Below are positions 9,416 to 19,077 of a stretch of DNA of 64,000 nucleotides, piece after piece. The stretch comes from Thermoplasmata archaeon (GTDB taxonomy: Archaea > Thermoplasmatota > E2 > DHVEG-1). Numbering within the stretch: position 1 is the stretch's first letter; the number at the start of each line of letters is the position of its first letter. The notes beneath the pieces are model-generated. The model had not been told where the DNA came from. It worked only from the letters and a program-made list of their open reading frames with translations, and searched no databases. Made by a program: the position numbers and the translations under genes. Where the stretch lies: the NCBI GenBank assembly GCA_020054495.1, contig JAHWGK010000008.1, positions 1-64,000 on the forward strand, read 5' to 3'.

Positions 9416-10578
9416 GTTTCTCCCCCCTTCTTATTTGAATCCAACGATTTAAGTGATTTATCTAATGAAAAACGTTGGATCGGCTCTTGAATTAAAAACT
9501 GTCCTTTTTCAATCCATAATTTAAGAGTATCAGCAATTTTTTTGGCTTTGTTGTAATTTGATAAGGATCTGGTTGGAACTTCTTTTCCATTTATATTAAT
9601 ATAACCACGTCTCAACTGTTCATAATTAACTTCACCAAATACTGGATGATCTCGTGAACGAGAACTGTAATCATAAATAGTTGTGTAGATATCCTTGTCT
9701 CTAACCAATGTATATTTCAGAATCTCTTCATTTAAAATCGGAATGGGAACACCAATTCCAACTCTCATTGAAACTCCATATTTAGGAAGAGAAATAGCTT
9801 TGATATATTCTGAACTCATTTCCTTTAAATTACCTATTACTCCAAGGCAACCTGCAGGTTGTTTTGGTACGCCTCCCTCAGTCCTTGGAACTTTTGATTT
9901 AAATTGAGTTCCTTCCCATGTGACATATCCTTGTGTACCACCTAGAAAAATTCTAGTTCCGATTCCAATAGTTTTATAATATGGGTCATTTAACAAGGGA
10001 CTTAGCTGTCCAGCAGAGGAATAATTAGCATTACCAAAGTTTGGTAATAGTTTACCCATATACGTGTACAAAGTTTTATTTGAAGGATTTGTTGCAACTC
10101 CATAATTTTGATATGAATTACGAGGGTTGAACATTACTGCTTGATTAATTGATTTTAGTGAGATATATGTATCAATTTCTTTTCTAGGGTAGCAATCTGT
10201 AGGATAGCCAATTGCATGTAAAAGGATTTTTTTTCCTTTAATTAGGTCCTCAATTACATGAGCTCCACCATATTTTAGATTGAGATTTTTGTCAATTTCG
10301 GTAGCTCCTAAGTAAGCATCCACTGCAGCAAGTCCACAATAGACTTGGATGCCGTTTAACCATGCTTTAAGCATTTTAATAGGAGGATCTGCATGTCCAA
10401 AATTTAAATATATACCTGATGAGCACATTGCACCAAATGTACCTGTTGTAACAACGTCTACTTCTTTTGCAACCTTTTTTACTCCATTTTGTCTTACTAA
10501 TTCAATGATTTCTTCAGCATTTACTACGACGCATTCTTTATTAGCAATTTTTTTGTTTATTTCTTTATAGGTTTTCAT
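9412..10578 (-). CDS. DUF39 / homocysteine biosynthesis protein (MA1821-like)
   Basis: MKTYKEINKKIANKECVVVNAEEIIELVRQNG...TTGTFGAMCSSGIYLNFGHADPPIK; operon with asd and COG2122. Confidence 0.87.
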   Translation of the reverse strand: MKTYKEINKKIANKECVVVNAEEIIELVRQNGVKKVAKEVDVVTTGTFGAMCSSGIYLNFGHADPPIKMLKAWLNGIQVYCGLAAVDAYLGATEIDKNLNLKYGGAHVIEDLIKGKKILLHAIGYPTDCYPRKEIDTYISLKSINQAVMFNPRNSYQNYGVATNPSNKTLYTYMGKLLPNFGNANYSSAGQLSPLLNDPYYKTIGIGTRIFLGGTQGYVTWEGTQFKSKVPRTEGGVPKQPAGCLGVIGNLKEMSSEYIKAISLPKYGVSMRVGIGVPIPILNEEILKYTLVRDKDIYTTIYDYSSRSRDHPVFGEVNYEQLRRGYININGKEVPTRSLSNYNKAKKIADTLKLWIEKGQFLIQEPIQRFSLDKSLKSLDSNKKGGET

Positions 10579-10640
10579 ATTTTTAATACCAACCCTATAT
10601 TAAGATTGTATTAGGCATATAATAATATTTTTTGTTAAAA

Positions 10641-10658
10641 TTATTCCAATAGGAATAA
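10641..10658. promoter_or_regulatory. Palindrome TTATTCC-AATA-GGAATAA in the divergent promoter region between DUF39 and the XRE-CBS regulator
   Basis: Perfect 7-bp arms overlapping an ATAAATAC TATA-like sequence of the XRE-CBS gene. Confidence 0.6.
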
Positions 10659-10687
10659 ATACTAGTAATGCAATAATACATATTATT

Positions 10688-11239
10688 ATGTTATACGAAC
10701 TGAGAAGAGTAAAACAAATGAGGCAGAAACTTGGACTTACTCAGACTCAACTTGCGAAATTAGCAAATGTTAGTCAGTCTATTATTACAAAGATTGAAAG
10801 AGGAACAATAGAACCTTCATATTCAATTGCAAAAAGATTATTTGAAGTAATGGAAGAACAATTAGCAGATACCCAAGAACAAATAATTGCAAAAAATATT
10901 TGTACAAAAAACATTACCTTTGTAAAATCCAGTGAGACTCTTGATAAAGCCATACAACTGATGAAAAAGCATTCAATCTCCCAGATGCCTGTAATTGATA
11001 ATTCAGATATCATTGTGGGAAGTATCTCTGAGGAAACATTTATTAAAAATTATGACAAAATAAAAAATAAAGAAATGAACGTTGAACAAATTATGGATGA
11101 CCCTTTTCCAACTATTCCTGAAAAATCACAAATAGCATTAATTAGAGATATACTAAAAAGATATCCAGCTGTAATTTTAACAAAGAAAGGTAAACCAACT
11201 GGCATCATTTCAAAAGCAGATTTACTTAAAAAACTTTAA
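10688..11239 (+). CDS. XRE-family HTH + CBS-pair transcriptional regulator
   Basis: LGLTQTQLAKLANVSQSIITKIERGTIEPSY HTH; two CBS motifs (SQMPVIDNSDIIVGSISE, KKGKPTGIISKADLLK). Confidence 0.9.
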   Translation: MLYELRRVKQMRQKLGLTQTQLAKLANVSQSIITKIERGTIEPSYSIAKRLFEVMEEQLADTQEQIIAKNICTKNITFVKSSETLDKAIQLMKKHSISQMPVIDNSDIIVGSISEETFIKNYDKIKNKEMNVEQIMDDPFPTIPEKSQIALIRDILKRYPAVILTKKGKPTGIISKADLLKKL

Positions 11240-12003
11240 AACGCATTCACAATTTTGATATTTTTTCCTTTAGCAATCATAAATATGTTCTTTTTTATCA
11301 AATCATAATTAGCAATGTTTTTTGAGATATCAGATTTCAATATTTTTTCAACATTTTCTTTAATACCTGGTTTTAAATTTAGTTTATCAACCATTATTTC
11401 TGTTGCACCGTTTTCGATAAAAGCATCTATAATTATTGGCAAATCCTCAAGCTTTATGGTTGGATAAACAGGACCAAAAAATATACTTGTTTTAATTCCT
11501 CTGTCAGAACACTTTTTCAAAGCTATGAATCTTTCTTTAATGGTTGATGAATATGGCTCCAGAAGTTTTCTTTTAGAATCATCTAGAGTTGCAATACTAA
11601 ACATGACTTCGGCCTTTGAAAATTTTGAAATCAAATCAATATCCCTTATTATCAAATCTGATTTTGTTTGAATGCAAACTGGAAAATCACGTAACAGAAG
11701 TTGCTCTAAACAATATCTAGTAAGCTTGTATTTTTTTTCAATAGGTTGGTAAGGATCAGTAACTGTTGAAATTGCAACAACACCAGGTTTTTTTGATTTA
11801 AGCTCTTTTGAGAGAATAATAGGAATGTTTGTTTTGACATCAACAAAACTACCCCATGTGCTTCTTTTAATTCTTAAGACATTTGGGACATAACAATAAG
11901 CACATGTATGTTGGCATCCCCTGTATGGATTTAAAGAATAATCTAAGCCTGGAAGTAAAGATTTTGAAAGTGCAGTCTTACATTTTATTTCATTAGTTTT
12001 CAT
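11236..12003 (-). CDS. Radical SAM protein, spore photoproduct lyase (SplB)-like family
   Basis: NPYRGCQHTCAYCYVPNV (CxxxCxxC). Confidence 0.85.
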   Translation of the reverse strand: MKTNEIKCKTALSKSLLPGLDYSLNPYRGCQHTCAYCYVPNVLRIKRSTWGSFVDVKTNIPIILSKELKSKKPGVVAISTVTDPYQPIEKKYKLTRYCLEQLLLRDFPVCIQTKSDLIIRDIDLISKFSKAEVMFSIATLDDSKRKLLEPYSSTIKERFIALKKCSDRGIKTSIFFGPVYPTIKLEDLPIIIDAFIENGATEIMVDKLNLKPGIKENVEKILKSDISKNIANYDLIKKNIFMIAKGKNIKIVNAF

Positions 12004-12011
12004 TTAATCTC

Positions 12012-13295
12012 CTAAAAATCTTCAAGTCTTTTTTGATATAGTTGATTTTTAAGAATCGCACTATTTCGTATCCATCGCTGGAGAGGTATATCCATTTTTT
12101 CAGAAACGAATACTAGGGCTTGATTTAAAGTATCGAATTTTCGATAGGGTTCTTTTAGTGCTTTTCTTACACTTTCACGGACATTCCAAACACCGATGGG
12201 CATTATATACCCAGGATGCGCTTCTCTAAGAATTACGGCTCCTGCTTGTCTTCTTTCCTTATTCAATACTTCATTTACAGCAAGGCGGGCAGCATAATAA
12301 CAACCACCAATTTCTGCATAAGTAGTTCTGCCCTTGTAAAACTCATAACTATTAAAAATCGAAATGGAACTACCATATGGGTTCCATGTTGTATTTGGAT
12401 ACCATGCTTCAATTAGCTCATACTGCCACTCAGATGGTGTCATAAGTACTGCCCATCTGTTATCAAATTGATTATGATAGTAAACCCTAAATTCATTAAT
12501 CCAAGGATATGTCTTTGTATTTTTCATTAAGTTTTCACCAATATTAGAGTCAACAGCAGTGATACTCCAACGAGTTGGAACAAAACGTCTTAGTTTTTTA
12601 ACTCCGAAAGCACCTACACTAAAAGCACGTTGAATTTTTGATATTCTAACTCCATCATTATACAAATTAAAAATTGCATCTTTAGATTTTAAATCAGTGT
12701 CATAAAACGCTTTTTCAATATGTTGTTCATATTTTGGATTTGAAATATCAAATTTCCTTATTGGTGCGGATGGCCCATGAGGTTGTGCATCATCATAAAA
12801 GGCAATGCTCCCACGGGGCTTCTTTGAAAAAATTGCATCAGTAAAAACACTGTTTTTAGCTAGAGCAAGCTCTCTAGTATATTCAACAATTTTATTTGAG
12901 CTTTCAACATTATATACATCAACAGTGTGTTTACCTCGGATAAGCATTGAACGAAAATCTACAATATCGTCAATACTTTTATTTAGCCACAGTTCTGGAG
13001 TATCAATAATTGATGTATCACCCATAATTGGTGGAATCATAGGACCAATCGATACTTTTGGATAACCAATTCTGCCGATAAAAACGCTAGGTGGAGATGA
13101 CCCACCTATTCTAACAGTGTCAATTAAAGATTTCACTTTATCTCGTGAATGATATTTTACAATAACAGGGCACCTTGATTTACCACATAAAAATTTTGTA
13201 CCACGACATAGAGCACATAAACTAGTAGATTCTTGCTTTGTAATTGGTAGAAGTTTCTCTTGGTTATTTGAATAAAATTTAGTATTTTGCAACAT
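12012..13295 (-). CDS. nreA: NreA-family archaeal DNA repair protein
   Basis: Zn-finger CALCRGTKFLCGKSRCP, SPPSVFIGRIGYPKVSIGPM; C-terminal QKRLEDF resembles a PCNA-interacting peptide. Confidence 0.85.
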   Translation of the reverse strand: MLQNTKFYSNNQEKLLPITKQESTSLCALCRGTKFLCGKSRCPVIVKYHSRDKVKSLIDTVRIGGSSPPSVFIGRIGYPKVSIGPMIPPIMGDTSIIDTPELWLNKSIDDIVDFRSMLIRGKHTVDVYNVESSNKIVEYTRELALAKNSVFTDAIFSKKPRGSIAFYDDAQPHGPSAPIRKFDISNPKYEQHIEKAFYDTDLKSKDAIFNLYNDGVRISKIQRAFSVGAFGVKKLRRFVPTRWSITAVDSNIGENLMKNTKTYPWINEFRVYYHNQFDNRWAVLMTPSEWQYELIEAWYPNTTWNPYGSSISIFNSYEFYKGRTTYAEIGGCYYAARLAVNEVLNKERRQAGAVILREAHPGYIMPIGVWNVRESVRKALKEPYRKFDTLNQALVFVSEKMDIPLQRWIRNSAILKNQLYQKRLEDF

Positions 13296-13405
13296 TGTAT
13301 CATTGGATTGTTTGTTTTAAATAATTTTCCTTGAGTTGATTAAAAGTATAACATTTTTTACTCCAAATACTTATTTATTAGATATTGCATTTCGGCGTGA
13401 TAATT

Positions 13406-14104
13406 ATGTCAGCTAAAAAAATAACAAGTGAAAGAAAGAGATCTCGTCCTGTTGAAAAACGAAGTAAACTGATTAAGTTTAAAAAATACAAACTGTTGTT
13501 TGGCTTTATTTTATTAATAATTACAGTAGCTGCAATAGCTACAGTATATGTTTATACTGGAAACGATACAAACAATACTGATAACAGTGACAATCCAATT
13601 AATACTGATAACAGTGACAATCCAATTGCAGTTTTTGATACAACAATGGGAACTATAAAAATTGAGCTTTATGAGGATAAATTACCAATAACTGCAGGTA
13701 ATTTTATAAAACTTGTAAATGATGGGTTTTATAATGGAATGACTTTCTATAGAATTAGCGATGACTTTATGATACAAGCAGGGAGACACTTCCCAGATGG
13801 TTCAGAAAACCAGAGCCCTTATGGAACAATAGAGTTTGAAACTCATGATGATGTGAAACATGTTGATGGTGCTATTTCGATGGCAAGCACTGCTGCAGGA
13901 ACTGGTGGAAGTGGAGAATTTTTTATCTGTGATGGTGAACAGTCTTTTTTAGATGGCAACTATGCCCCTTTCGGTGTTGTTATTGAAGGAATTGAAGTGG
14001 TTAGAGATATAGCAGCTCAACCACATGATAATAGCAATCCTGCAGGTGGGGGGGTTCCTCTAGAAGATATAATAATTAACAGCATAATTATTGAAAGTTC
14101 ATAA
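13406..14104 (+). CDS. Membrane-anchored cyclophilin-type peptidyl-prolyl isomerase
   Basis: N-terminal TM segment, low-complexity linker, cyclophilin domain GTIKIELYEDKLPITAGNFIKLVNDGFYNGMTFYRI. Confidence 0.9.
   Translation: MSAKKITSERKRSRPVEKRSKLIKFKKYKLLFGFILLIITVAAIATVYVYTGNDTNNTDNSDNPINTDNSDNPIAVFDTTMGTIKIELYEDKLPITAGNFIKLVNDGFYNGMTFYRISDDFMIQAGRHFPDGSENQSPYGTIEFETHDDVKHVDGAISMASTAAGTGGSGEFFICDGEQSFLDGNYAPFGVVIEGIEVVRDIAAQPHDNSNPAGGGVPLEDIIINSIIIESS
13574..13627 (+). repeat. Perfect 2x27-bp tandem repeat encoding the linker (NTDNSDNPI)x2
   Basis: AATACTGATAACAGTGACAATCCAATT repeated at 13574-13600 and 13601-13627. Confidence 0.9.
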
Positions 14105-14119
14105 AAGGAATGATATAAA

Positions 14120-14584
14120 ATGGCAAATAAAATAGTGGAATTTAATACAAATAAAGGCAGTTTTAAAATCGAACTCTTTAATGACAAAGCACCTCTTACA
14201 ACCGGGAATTTTATGAAATTAGTAAACAAAGGATTTTACAATGGACTAATTTTTCATAGAGCAATTCCAAATTTTATGATACAAGGTGGATGCCCGCACG
14301 GAACTGGAAAAGGAGGCCCAGGGTATACAATCAAGGATGAATTTCATCCTGATTTAAAACATGAATCTAAAGGAATACTTTCAATGGCAAACGCAGGTCC
14401 TAATACAGGAGGCAGTCAATTTTTCATAACAGTTGCACCAACTTCATGGCTTGATAAACATCATTCTATCTTTGGAAAAGTAATTGAAGGCATGGATGTT
14501 GTAGAAAACATATCTAAAGTTGATAAAGATAGAAATGATAAACCACTTAAAGACGTTGTTATAAACAATATTACCATACGTTAA
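14120..14584 (+). CDS. Cytosolic cyclophilin-type peptidyl-prolyl cis-trans isomerase
   Basis: [46 protein letters not shown]. Confidence 0.95.
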   Translation: MANKIVEFNTNKGSFKIELFNDKAPLTTGNFMKLVNKGFYNGLIFHRAIPNFMIQGGCPHGTGKGGPGYTIKDEFHPDLKHESKGILSMANAGPNTGGSQFFITVAPTSWLDKHHSIFGKVIEGMDVVENISKVDKDRNDKPLKDVVINNITIR

Positions 14585-14592
14585 AAATTGAA

Positions 14593-15078
14593 GTGAATTA
14601 TATGACCATTCTTTCGGACATTGATATTAAAAATTCAATAGAAAAAAATGATCTTGGAATAGAGCCTTTTAATGATAAGAATCTCACACCAAATGGCTAT
14701 GACTTATCAATTGATGAAATATACATTAAGAAATCAGATCAACACATCAAAGATGGAATTGCTAAAATTCCACCATTGACATGGTTTGCAATTAGTACAA
14801 AAGAATTTGTCAAAATGGGCCCGAGAATTACTTCTCAATTATGGATAAGATCGAGTTACGCACGAAAAGGTGTTATGGCAAGTTTTGGAAAGGTAGATGC
14901 CGGTTTCCATGGAACACTTACAATTAGTTGTTTTAATTCAAATGATGAACCATTAGAACTCCCAATCGGTGATAGATTTTGCCAGATTGTTTTTGAAAAT
15001 ATGGAATCAATTCCATCAGAGCTTTATAATGAAAAATCAGGTAACTATCAAAATCAGCGTGGATTGAAACTACGGTGA
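14593..15078 (+). CDS. dcd: dCTP deaminase
   Basis: PNGYDLSIDEIYI, RSSYARKGVMASFGKVDAGFHGTLT. Confidence 0.9.
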   Translation: MNYMTILSDIDIKNSIEKNDLGIEPFNDKNLTPNGYDLSIDEIYIKKSDQHIKDGIAKIPPLTWFAISTKEFVKMGPRITSQLWIRSSYARKGVMASFGKVDAGFHGTLTISCFNSNDEPLELPIGDRFCQIVFENMESIPSELYNEKSGNYQNQRGLKLR

Positions 15079-15247
15079 AACTTACTGGCTTTTTTCTTAT
15101 TTTTGAAATGAAATGTAGAATAACCATTAATTTGGGTTAATATACTTATAATTTGAATTTAGCTTATATTATAAAAGTTTAGTAATGGCAATAATTTAAT
15201 TAAGGATTATCTTATAAGAAATATTACGTACGTGGAGGCGATATTAA

Positions 15248-17185
15248 ATGGAGAAAATAAATAAAATTAATACTTTTTTAAAAGCGAGCTTACTAGCATT
15301 TGTTCTAATTTTGACTTCCTGCACAAATTTAACACTAGCAACTTCATCAATTTCAAATGTCGAAGAAGCAGCAAGTTTTATAGTTGAGCAACTATCAATT
15401 AATGAAAATGAAGTTCTTATTTATGTTTGGGGACCTGTTTCTGAAGGTGAAGAAGTATTCAGTACTAAGAATCATATTTTGGACTCCCCCGATAAAGGAT
15501 ACGTAATTTATATTGATCTTTATCCCCAAGCTAATTTATTTCACCCTGTAAAATATATTTTCTTATCAGAAACCACAAAGGAACTTATTGTCAAAGATGC
15601 AATTAGTCCACCTAGTAACTTTGCAGATTATCAAATGATCGAAACAGCAATGAGTGAAATATTTACATCAGCTGAAAATAGAATAGCATCTATTCCTGAA
15701 GGTAAAATCCTCTCTTCTATGAAAAGCTCATCTGATTCAAGGTGGGCTGTACTTATGAATGGTGGATATAATTCTGGTAATAATCATGTTCGGTATTGGA
15801 ATGATTTATCAAATATCTATATTACCTTAACTTATGTGTATGGCTATCAAGATGAAAACATCATTGTTCTCTGTTCTGATGGATTAGATCCATCTCCAGA
15901 TCAATCAAATGGTCAAAATTCAAATCCAGATTTAGATGGTGATGGAGATGATGATATAATGTATTCTTGCGTTCTATCAAATGTCGACATGGTTTTTGCA
16001 GAGCTTGCTAATATTTTATCTGACGGAAGCGAGTTGTTTATTTTCCAAACTGACCATGGTAGCAACAGCGGTGGGTGGAGTACTCTATTTAATCTTTGGA
16101 ATATGGAAGAATTAACAGATACTCATTTTGCATCTCTATTAGATGCATTACCAAATTGTGAAATTGTCTGCACCTTTGAACCATGTTTCTCAGGAGGATT
16201 TTTAGATGATGTAGTATTACCCCCAGGTCCAATTGTTGCATCTTCTGCTTGTCGTCATGATGAATATTCGTGGGCAATGCCCCCCGATTACGTCTATGAC
16301 GAATATGTATTTCATTGGACTGCTGCAGTCAATGGTGAGGATGCCTATGGAGTTCCTGTAGATGCTGATTATAATCAAGATGGAATGATTACCATGGATG
16401 AAGCTTTTATTTATGCAGAAACAAATGATGCTCAGCCTGAGAGTCCACAATATGGAGATTACCCAGAAGATATTGGCACTCTAATTTCTCTTTGGCCGGG
16501 CAGCGAACCACCGGAAACGCCAACTACACCAAATGGACCAGATGAATGGATTCCATATGTTGAAGCTACGTTTTCAAGTACCACAACAGATCCAGAAGGA
16601 GAAAGTATCTATTATATGTTTGACTGGGGCGACGGAAACATGAGTGGATGGGTCGGACCATATGCATCAGGACAAACTGGAAAGGCATCTCATGATTGGA
16701 CTGAACTTGGAGAATACGAGATAAAAGTAGTTGCAAAAGATGAAAACGGTATTGAAAGTAATTGGTCAGAACCAGCAGTTCTTTCAATCGTCGCAAATAA
16801 ACCACCTGAAAAACCAACAATCACTGGACCTACCTCTGGTAAAGTTGGAGTACCCCTAGACTTCAATGTTGTTGCAACAGATCCCGAGGGACACGATGTA
16901 TACTATATGGTTTTATGGGGAGACGGGAGCTATGTGGATTATACAGGGCCATATGCATCAGGCGAAGAAGCAACATTTAGTCATACATGGACTTCAGCTG
17001 GAGAATTTAATATTGTAGTAAAAGCACAAGATCATTTCGGAGCAAAAAGCCCACAGAACAACCTCGAATTAAGTATAACCAAGAACAAAGCAGTAACTAA
17101 TCTGGTATTACTTAGATATCTAGAGTATCTGACAAATAATTATCCAAATGTGTTTCCAATTCTAAGGCAGCTATTGGGATTATAA
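15248..17185 (+). CDS. Secreted C13/legumain- or caspase-like cysteine peptidase with PKD-like domains and shared C-terminal module
   Basis: Signal/lipobox-like N-terminus (LILTSCTNL); YVYGYQDENIIVLCSDG, QTDHGSNSGG (His), FEPCFSGGF (Cys); C-terminal PPEKPTITGPTSGKVGVPLDF module. Confidence 0.8.
   Translation: MEKINKINTFLKASLLAFVLILTSCTNLTLATSSISNVEEAASFIVEQLSINENEVLIYVWGPVSEGEEVFSTKNHILDSPDKGYVIYIDLYPQANLFHPVKYIFLSETTKELIVKDAISPPSNFADYQMIETAMSEIFTSAENRIASIPEGKILSSMKSSSDSRWAVLMNGGYNSGNNHVRYWNDLSNIYITLTYVYGYQDENIIVLCSDGLDPSPDQSNGQNSNPDLDGDGDDDIMYSCVLSNVDMVFAELANILSDGSELFIFQTDHGSNSGGWSTLFNLWNMEELTDTHFASLLDALPNCEIVCTFEPCFSGGFLDDVVLPPGPIVASSACRHDEYSWAMPPDYVYDEYVFHWTAAVNGEDAYGVPVDADYNQDGMITMDEAFIYAETNDAQPESPQYGDYPEDIGTLISLWPGSEPPETPTTPNGPDEWIPYVEATFSSTTTDPEGESIYYMFDWGDGNMSGWVGPYASGQTGKASHDWTELGEYEIKVVAKDENGIESNWSEPAVLSIVANKPPEKPTITGPTSGKVGVPLDFNVVATDPEGHDVYYMVLWGDGSYVDYTGPYASGEEATFSHTWTSAGEFNIVVKAQDHFGAKSPQNNLELSITKNKAVTNLVLLRYLEYLTNNYPNVFPILRQLLGL
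16802..17182 (+). repeat. Copy 1 of the shared 3' module
   Basis: Near-identical to 3' ends of the genes at 39769, 42344, 44865 and 47757. Confidence 0.9.
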
Positions 17186-17264
17186 ATCCACATTAATATA
17201 TGCAAATTCAAAGGCTATTAATCAAAGTGGTAGTTTACTACCTAGATTGTTTCAATTATTTTAA

Positions 17265-18032
17265 TTACAAAACTTTCCTTGCAAATGTTAAATATCCTGT
17301 GTGACCGAGCATGTTAAAACTGGGTCTAGTACCACGATCAGATACTACCATCTCTCGCTGAATGTTTTCAATTGTTTTTACTTCTATAAAACTGTGTTTT
17401 TCAATTTCTTTAACAGTCTTTTCCACCTGCGATATAAGCGGAGAGTAAGAACACAAGTAACCACCAGGTTTAAGCGCTTTCCACACATGAGTAACAGCGT
17501 TCCATGGATCAGGAATATCAAGGACCACGGCATCTAATTGTTTTTCTTCTATTCCTTTTGTAATATCCTTTATTTTTGCTGTAACATAGTTGTCCAGTTT
17601 CGCTGTTTTTAGGTTTTTCATAGCATGCTCAATAAAATCCTCACGAATATCATATGAAACAATTTTTCCACTTGGCATTATAGCAGTTACAAGTGCAATG
17701 GTAAGGGAACCTGAGCCGATACCTGCCTCTAACACTTTTTGACCAGATTCAACAGAACAATTCATAATAATATGTGCAGCATCTCTAGGAAGAATAATCT
17801 GTGCACGGCGTTTCAAACCTTGGAGTTTATCCTGTAAAGAGGGGCGAAGAACCCAAAATTGTTTATTTCCAATCTCAATTTGTTCTCCATACTTTTTTCC
17901 AACGAGAATTGATGGATCTATAACGCCAACACCTTTGATTTTATCAGTTTTACCACCTGTGTCAACTAAGAATTTTCTAAAAGCAATGTCAATGAGAACC
18001 ACGGTGTCCTTTTTTTTCACTTTTATTACCAT
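17265..18032 (-). CDS. trmI: tRNA (adenine-57/58-N1)-methyltransferase
   Basis: VLEAGIGSGSLTIAL, YDIREDFIEHAMKNL, DIPDPWNAVTHVWKALKPGGYLCSYSP. Confidence 0.9.
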   Translation of the reverse strand: MVIKVKKKDTVVLIDIAFRKFLVDTGGKTDKIKGVGVIDPSILVGKKYGEQIEIGNKQFWVLRPSLQDKLQGLKRRAQIILPRDAAHIIMNCSVESGQKVLEAGIGSGSLTIALVTAIMPSGKIVSYDIREDFIEHAMKNLKTAKLDNYVTAKIKDITKGIEEKQLDAVVLDIPDPWNAVTHVWKALKPGGYLCSYSPLISQVEKTVKEIEKHSFIEVKTIENIQREMVVSDRGTRPSFNMLGHTGYLTFARKVL

Positions 18033-18045
18033 ATTTATCTTGTCC

Positions 18046-19077
18046 TTACATGTTCACAAGAGAACCAAAACCAAGATCTTCTATATCGAGTTGATCGAGC
18101 CATTTTTCTTTACAATTACAATCAAGCTCCTTAAACACATTTATATTTTGCGAAAGAGAAAACTCATATACTGCATCAAGAAATCTACGATCACATAATT
18201 TACAGTTATGTGCACCTCTGATACTTCCACCACCTGCTATATCACATTTAATTCTAACACTTCCAGCAGTTTTTTTACTTTCTTTAAGTATTTTAACAAC
18301 ACTAAAAAGCCATGCTGGCCGGTACTGTTTTCGATTCCATAAATAATTCACTAACGTATTTCGCTGTACGTTAGTTGGATTAAATGAAACAGTATCGGTA
18401 ATTGTTTTAATTTTATCAACGGTATTTATTGCATCTTCGATTGATTCTTTTTCTGTTAAAAATGGAGGTTTAATCAAAACGTACGTTTTCAACTTAACAT
18501 CTTGTTTTTTTAGTATTTTTGTAGCTTTTTTATATTCTTCAAATGTAAATCCCTTGTTTAAACAGTGTTCACGCACAAAATTACTAGCAGATTCAAGGCC
18601 AATTCCAATTTCAAAGGTTTTAGATTTGAAATAATCTTTGATTTCTGAGAGTTTTTCATCTGTAATAAATTCTGGCCTTGATTCTACAGATACTTTATCA
18701 GCTGTTTCTACAAGTTTACCTAGGATTTTTTTTCTAACTATAGGTTTTATTTCTTTATCATCTAAAAAACTGCCAGATGTAAAAATTTTAATAAAATTTT
18801 GCCCAGAATAATTATTCATTGCTGTATCAAACTGTGCTAACAGGTCACTATCAGATACATTCTCCCACATACTGTCGTTGAAATATCCACACATACTGCA
18901 TCCAGAGTTTAGAGCCCAAGAGCACCCCTTCGTTCTAAAAATAATTACAAAAGCATCAATTATTTTGTCATCTAAAACATCTTTTTCAGACCAACAACTC
19001 ACTGGTTTTTTAGCATCTTTAGATTTTGGCGTGAAATCTTTCTTTAGATTTCTACAGAATTGTGCTATTTCGTTCAT
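18046..19077 (-). CDS. Archaeosine biosynthesis radical SAM protein RaSEA
   Basis: FRTKGCSWALNSGCSMCGYFND (radical SAM Cys motif) and TIGR01210-like organisation. Confidence 0.85.
   Translation of the reverse strand: MNEIAQFCRNLKKDFTPKSKDAKKPVSCWSEKDVLDDKIIDAFVIIFRTKGCSWALNSGCSMCGYFNDSMWENVSDSDLLAQFDTAMNNYSGQNFIKIFTSGSFLDDKEIKPIVRKKILGKLVETADKVSVESRPEFITDEKLSEIKDYFKSKTFEIGIGLESASNFVREHCLNKGFTFEEYKKATKILKKQDVKLKTYVLIKPPFLTEKESIEDAINTVDKIKTITDTVSFNPTNVQRNTLVNYLWNRKQYRPAWLFSVVKILKESKKTAGSVRIKCDIAGGGSIRGAHNCKLCDRRFLDAVYEFSLSQNINVFKELDCNCKEKWLDQLDIEDLGFGSLVNM

Noticed and set aside
15220-15240. ACGTACGT palindrome before the C13-like gene as a member of the peptidase operator set
   Set aside because: Does not resemble TTAACANNTGTTAA; a short palindrome of this size can occur by chance.
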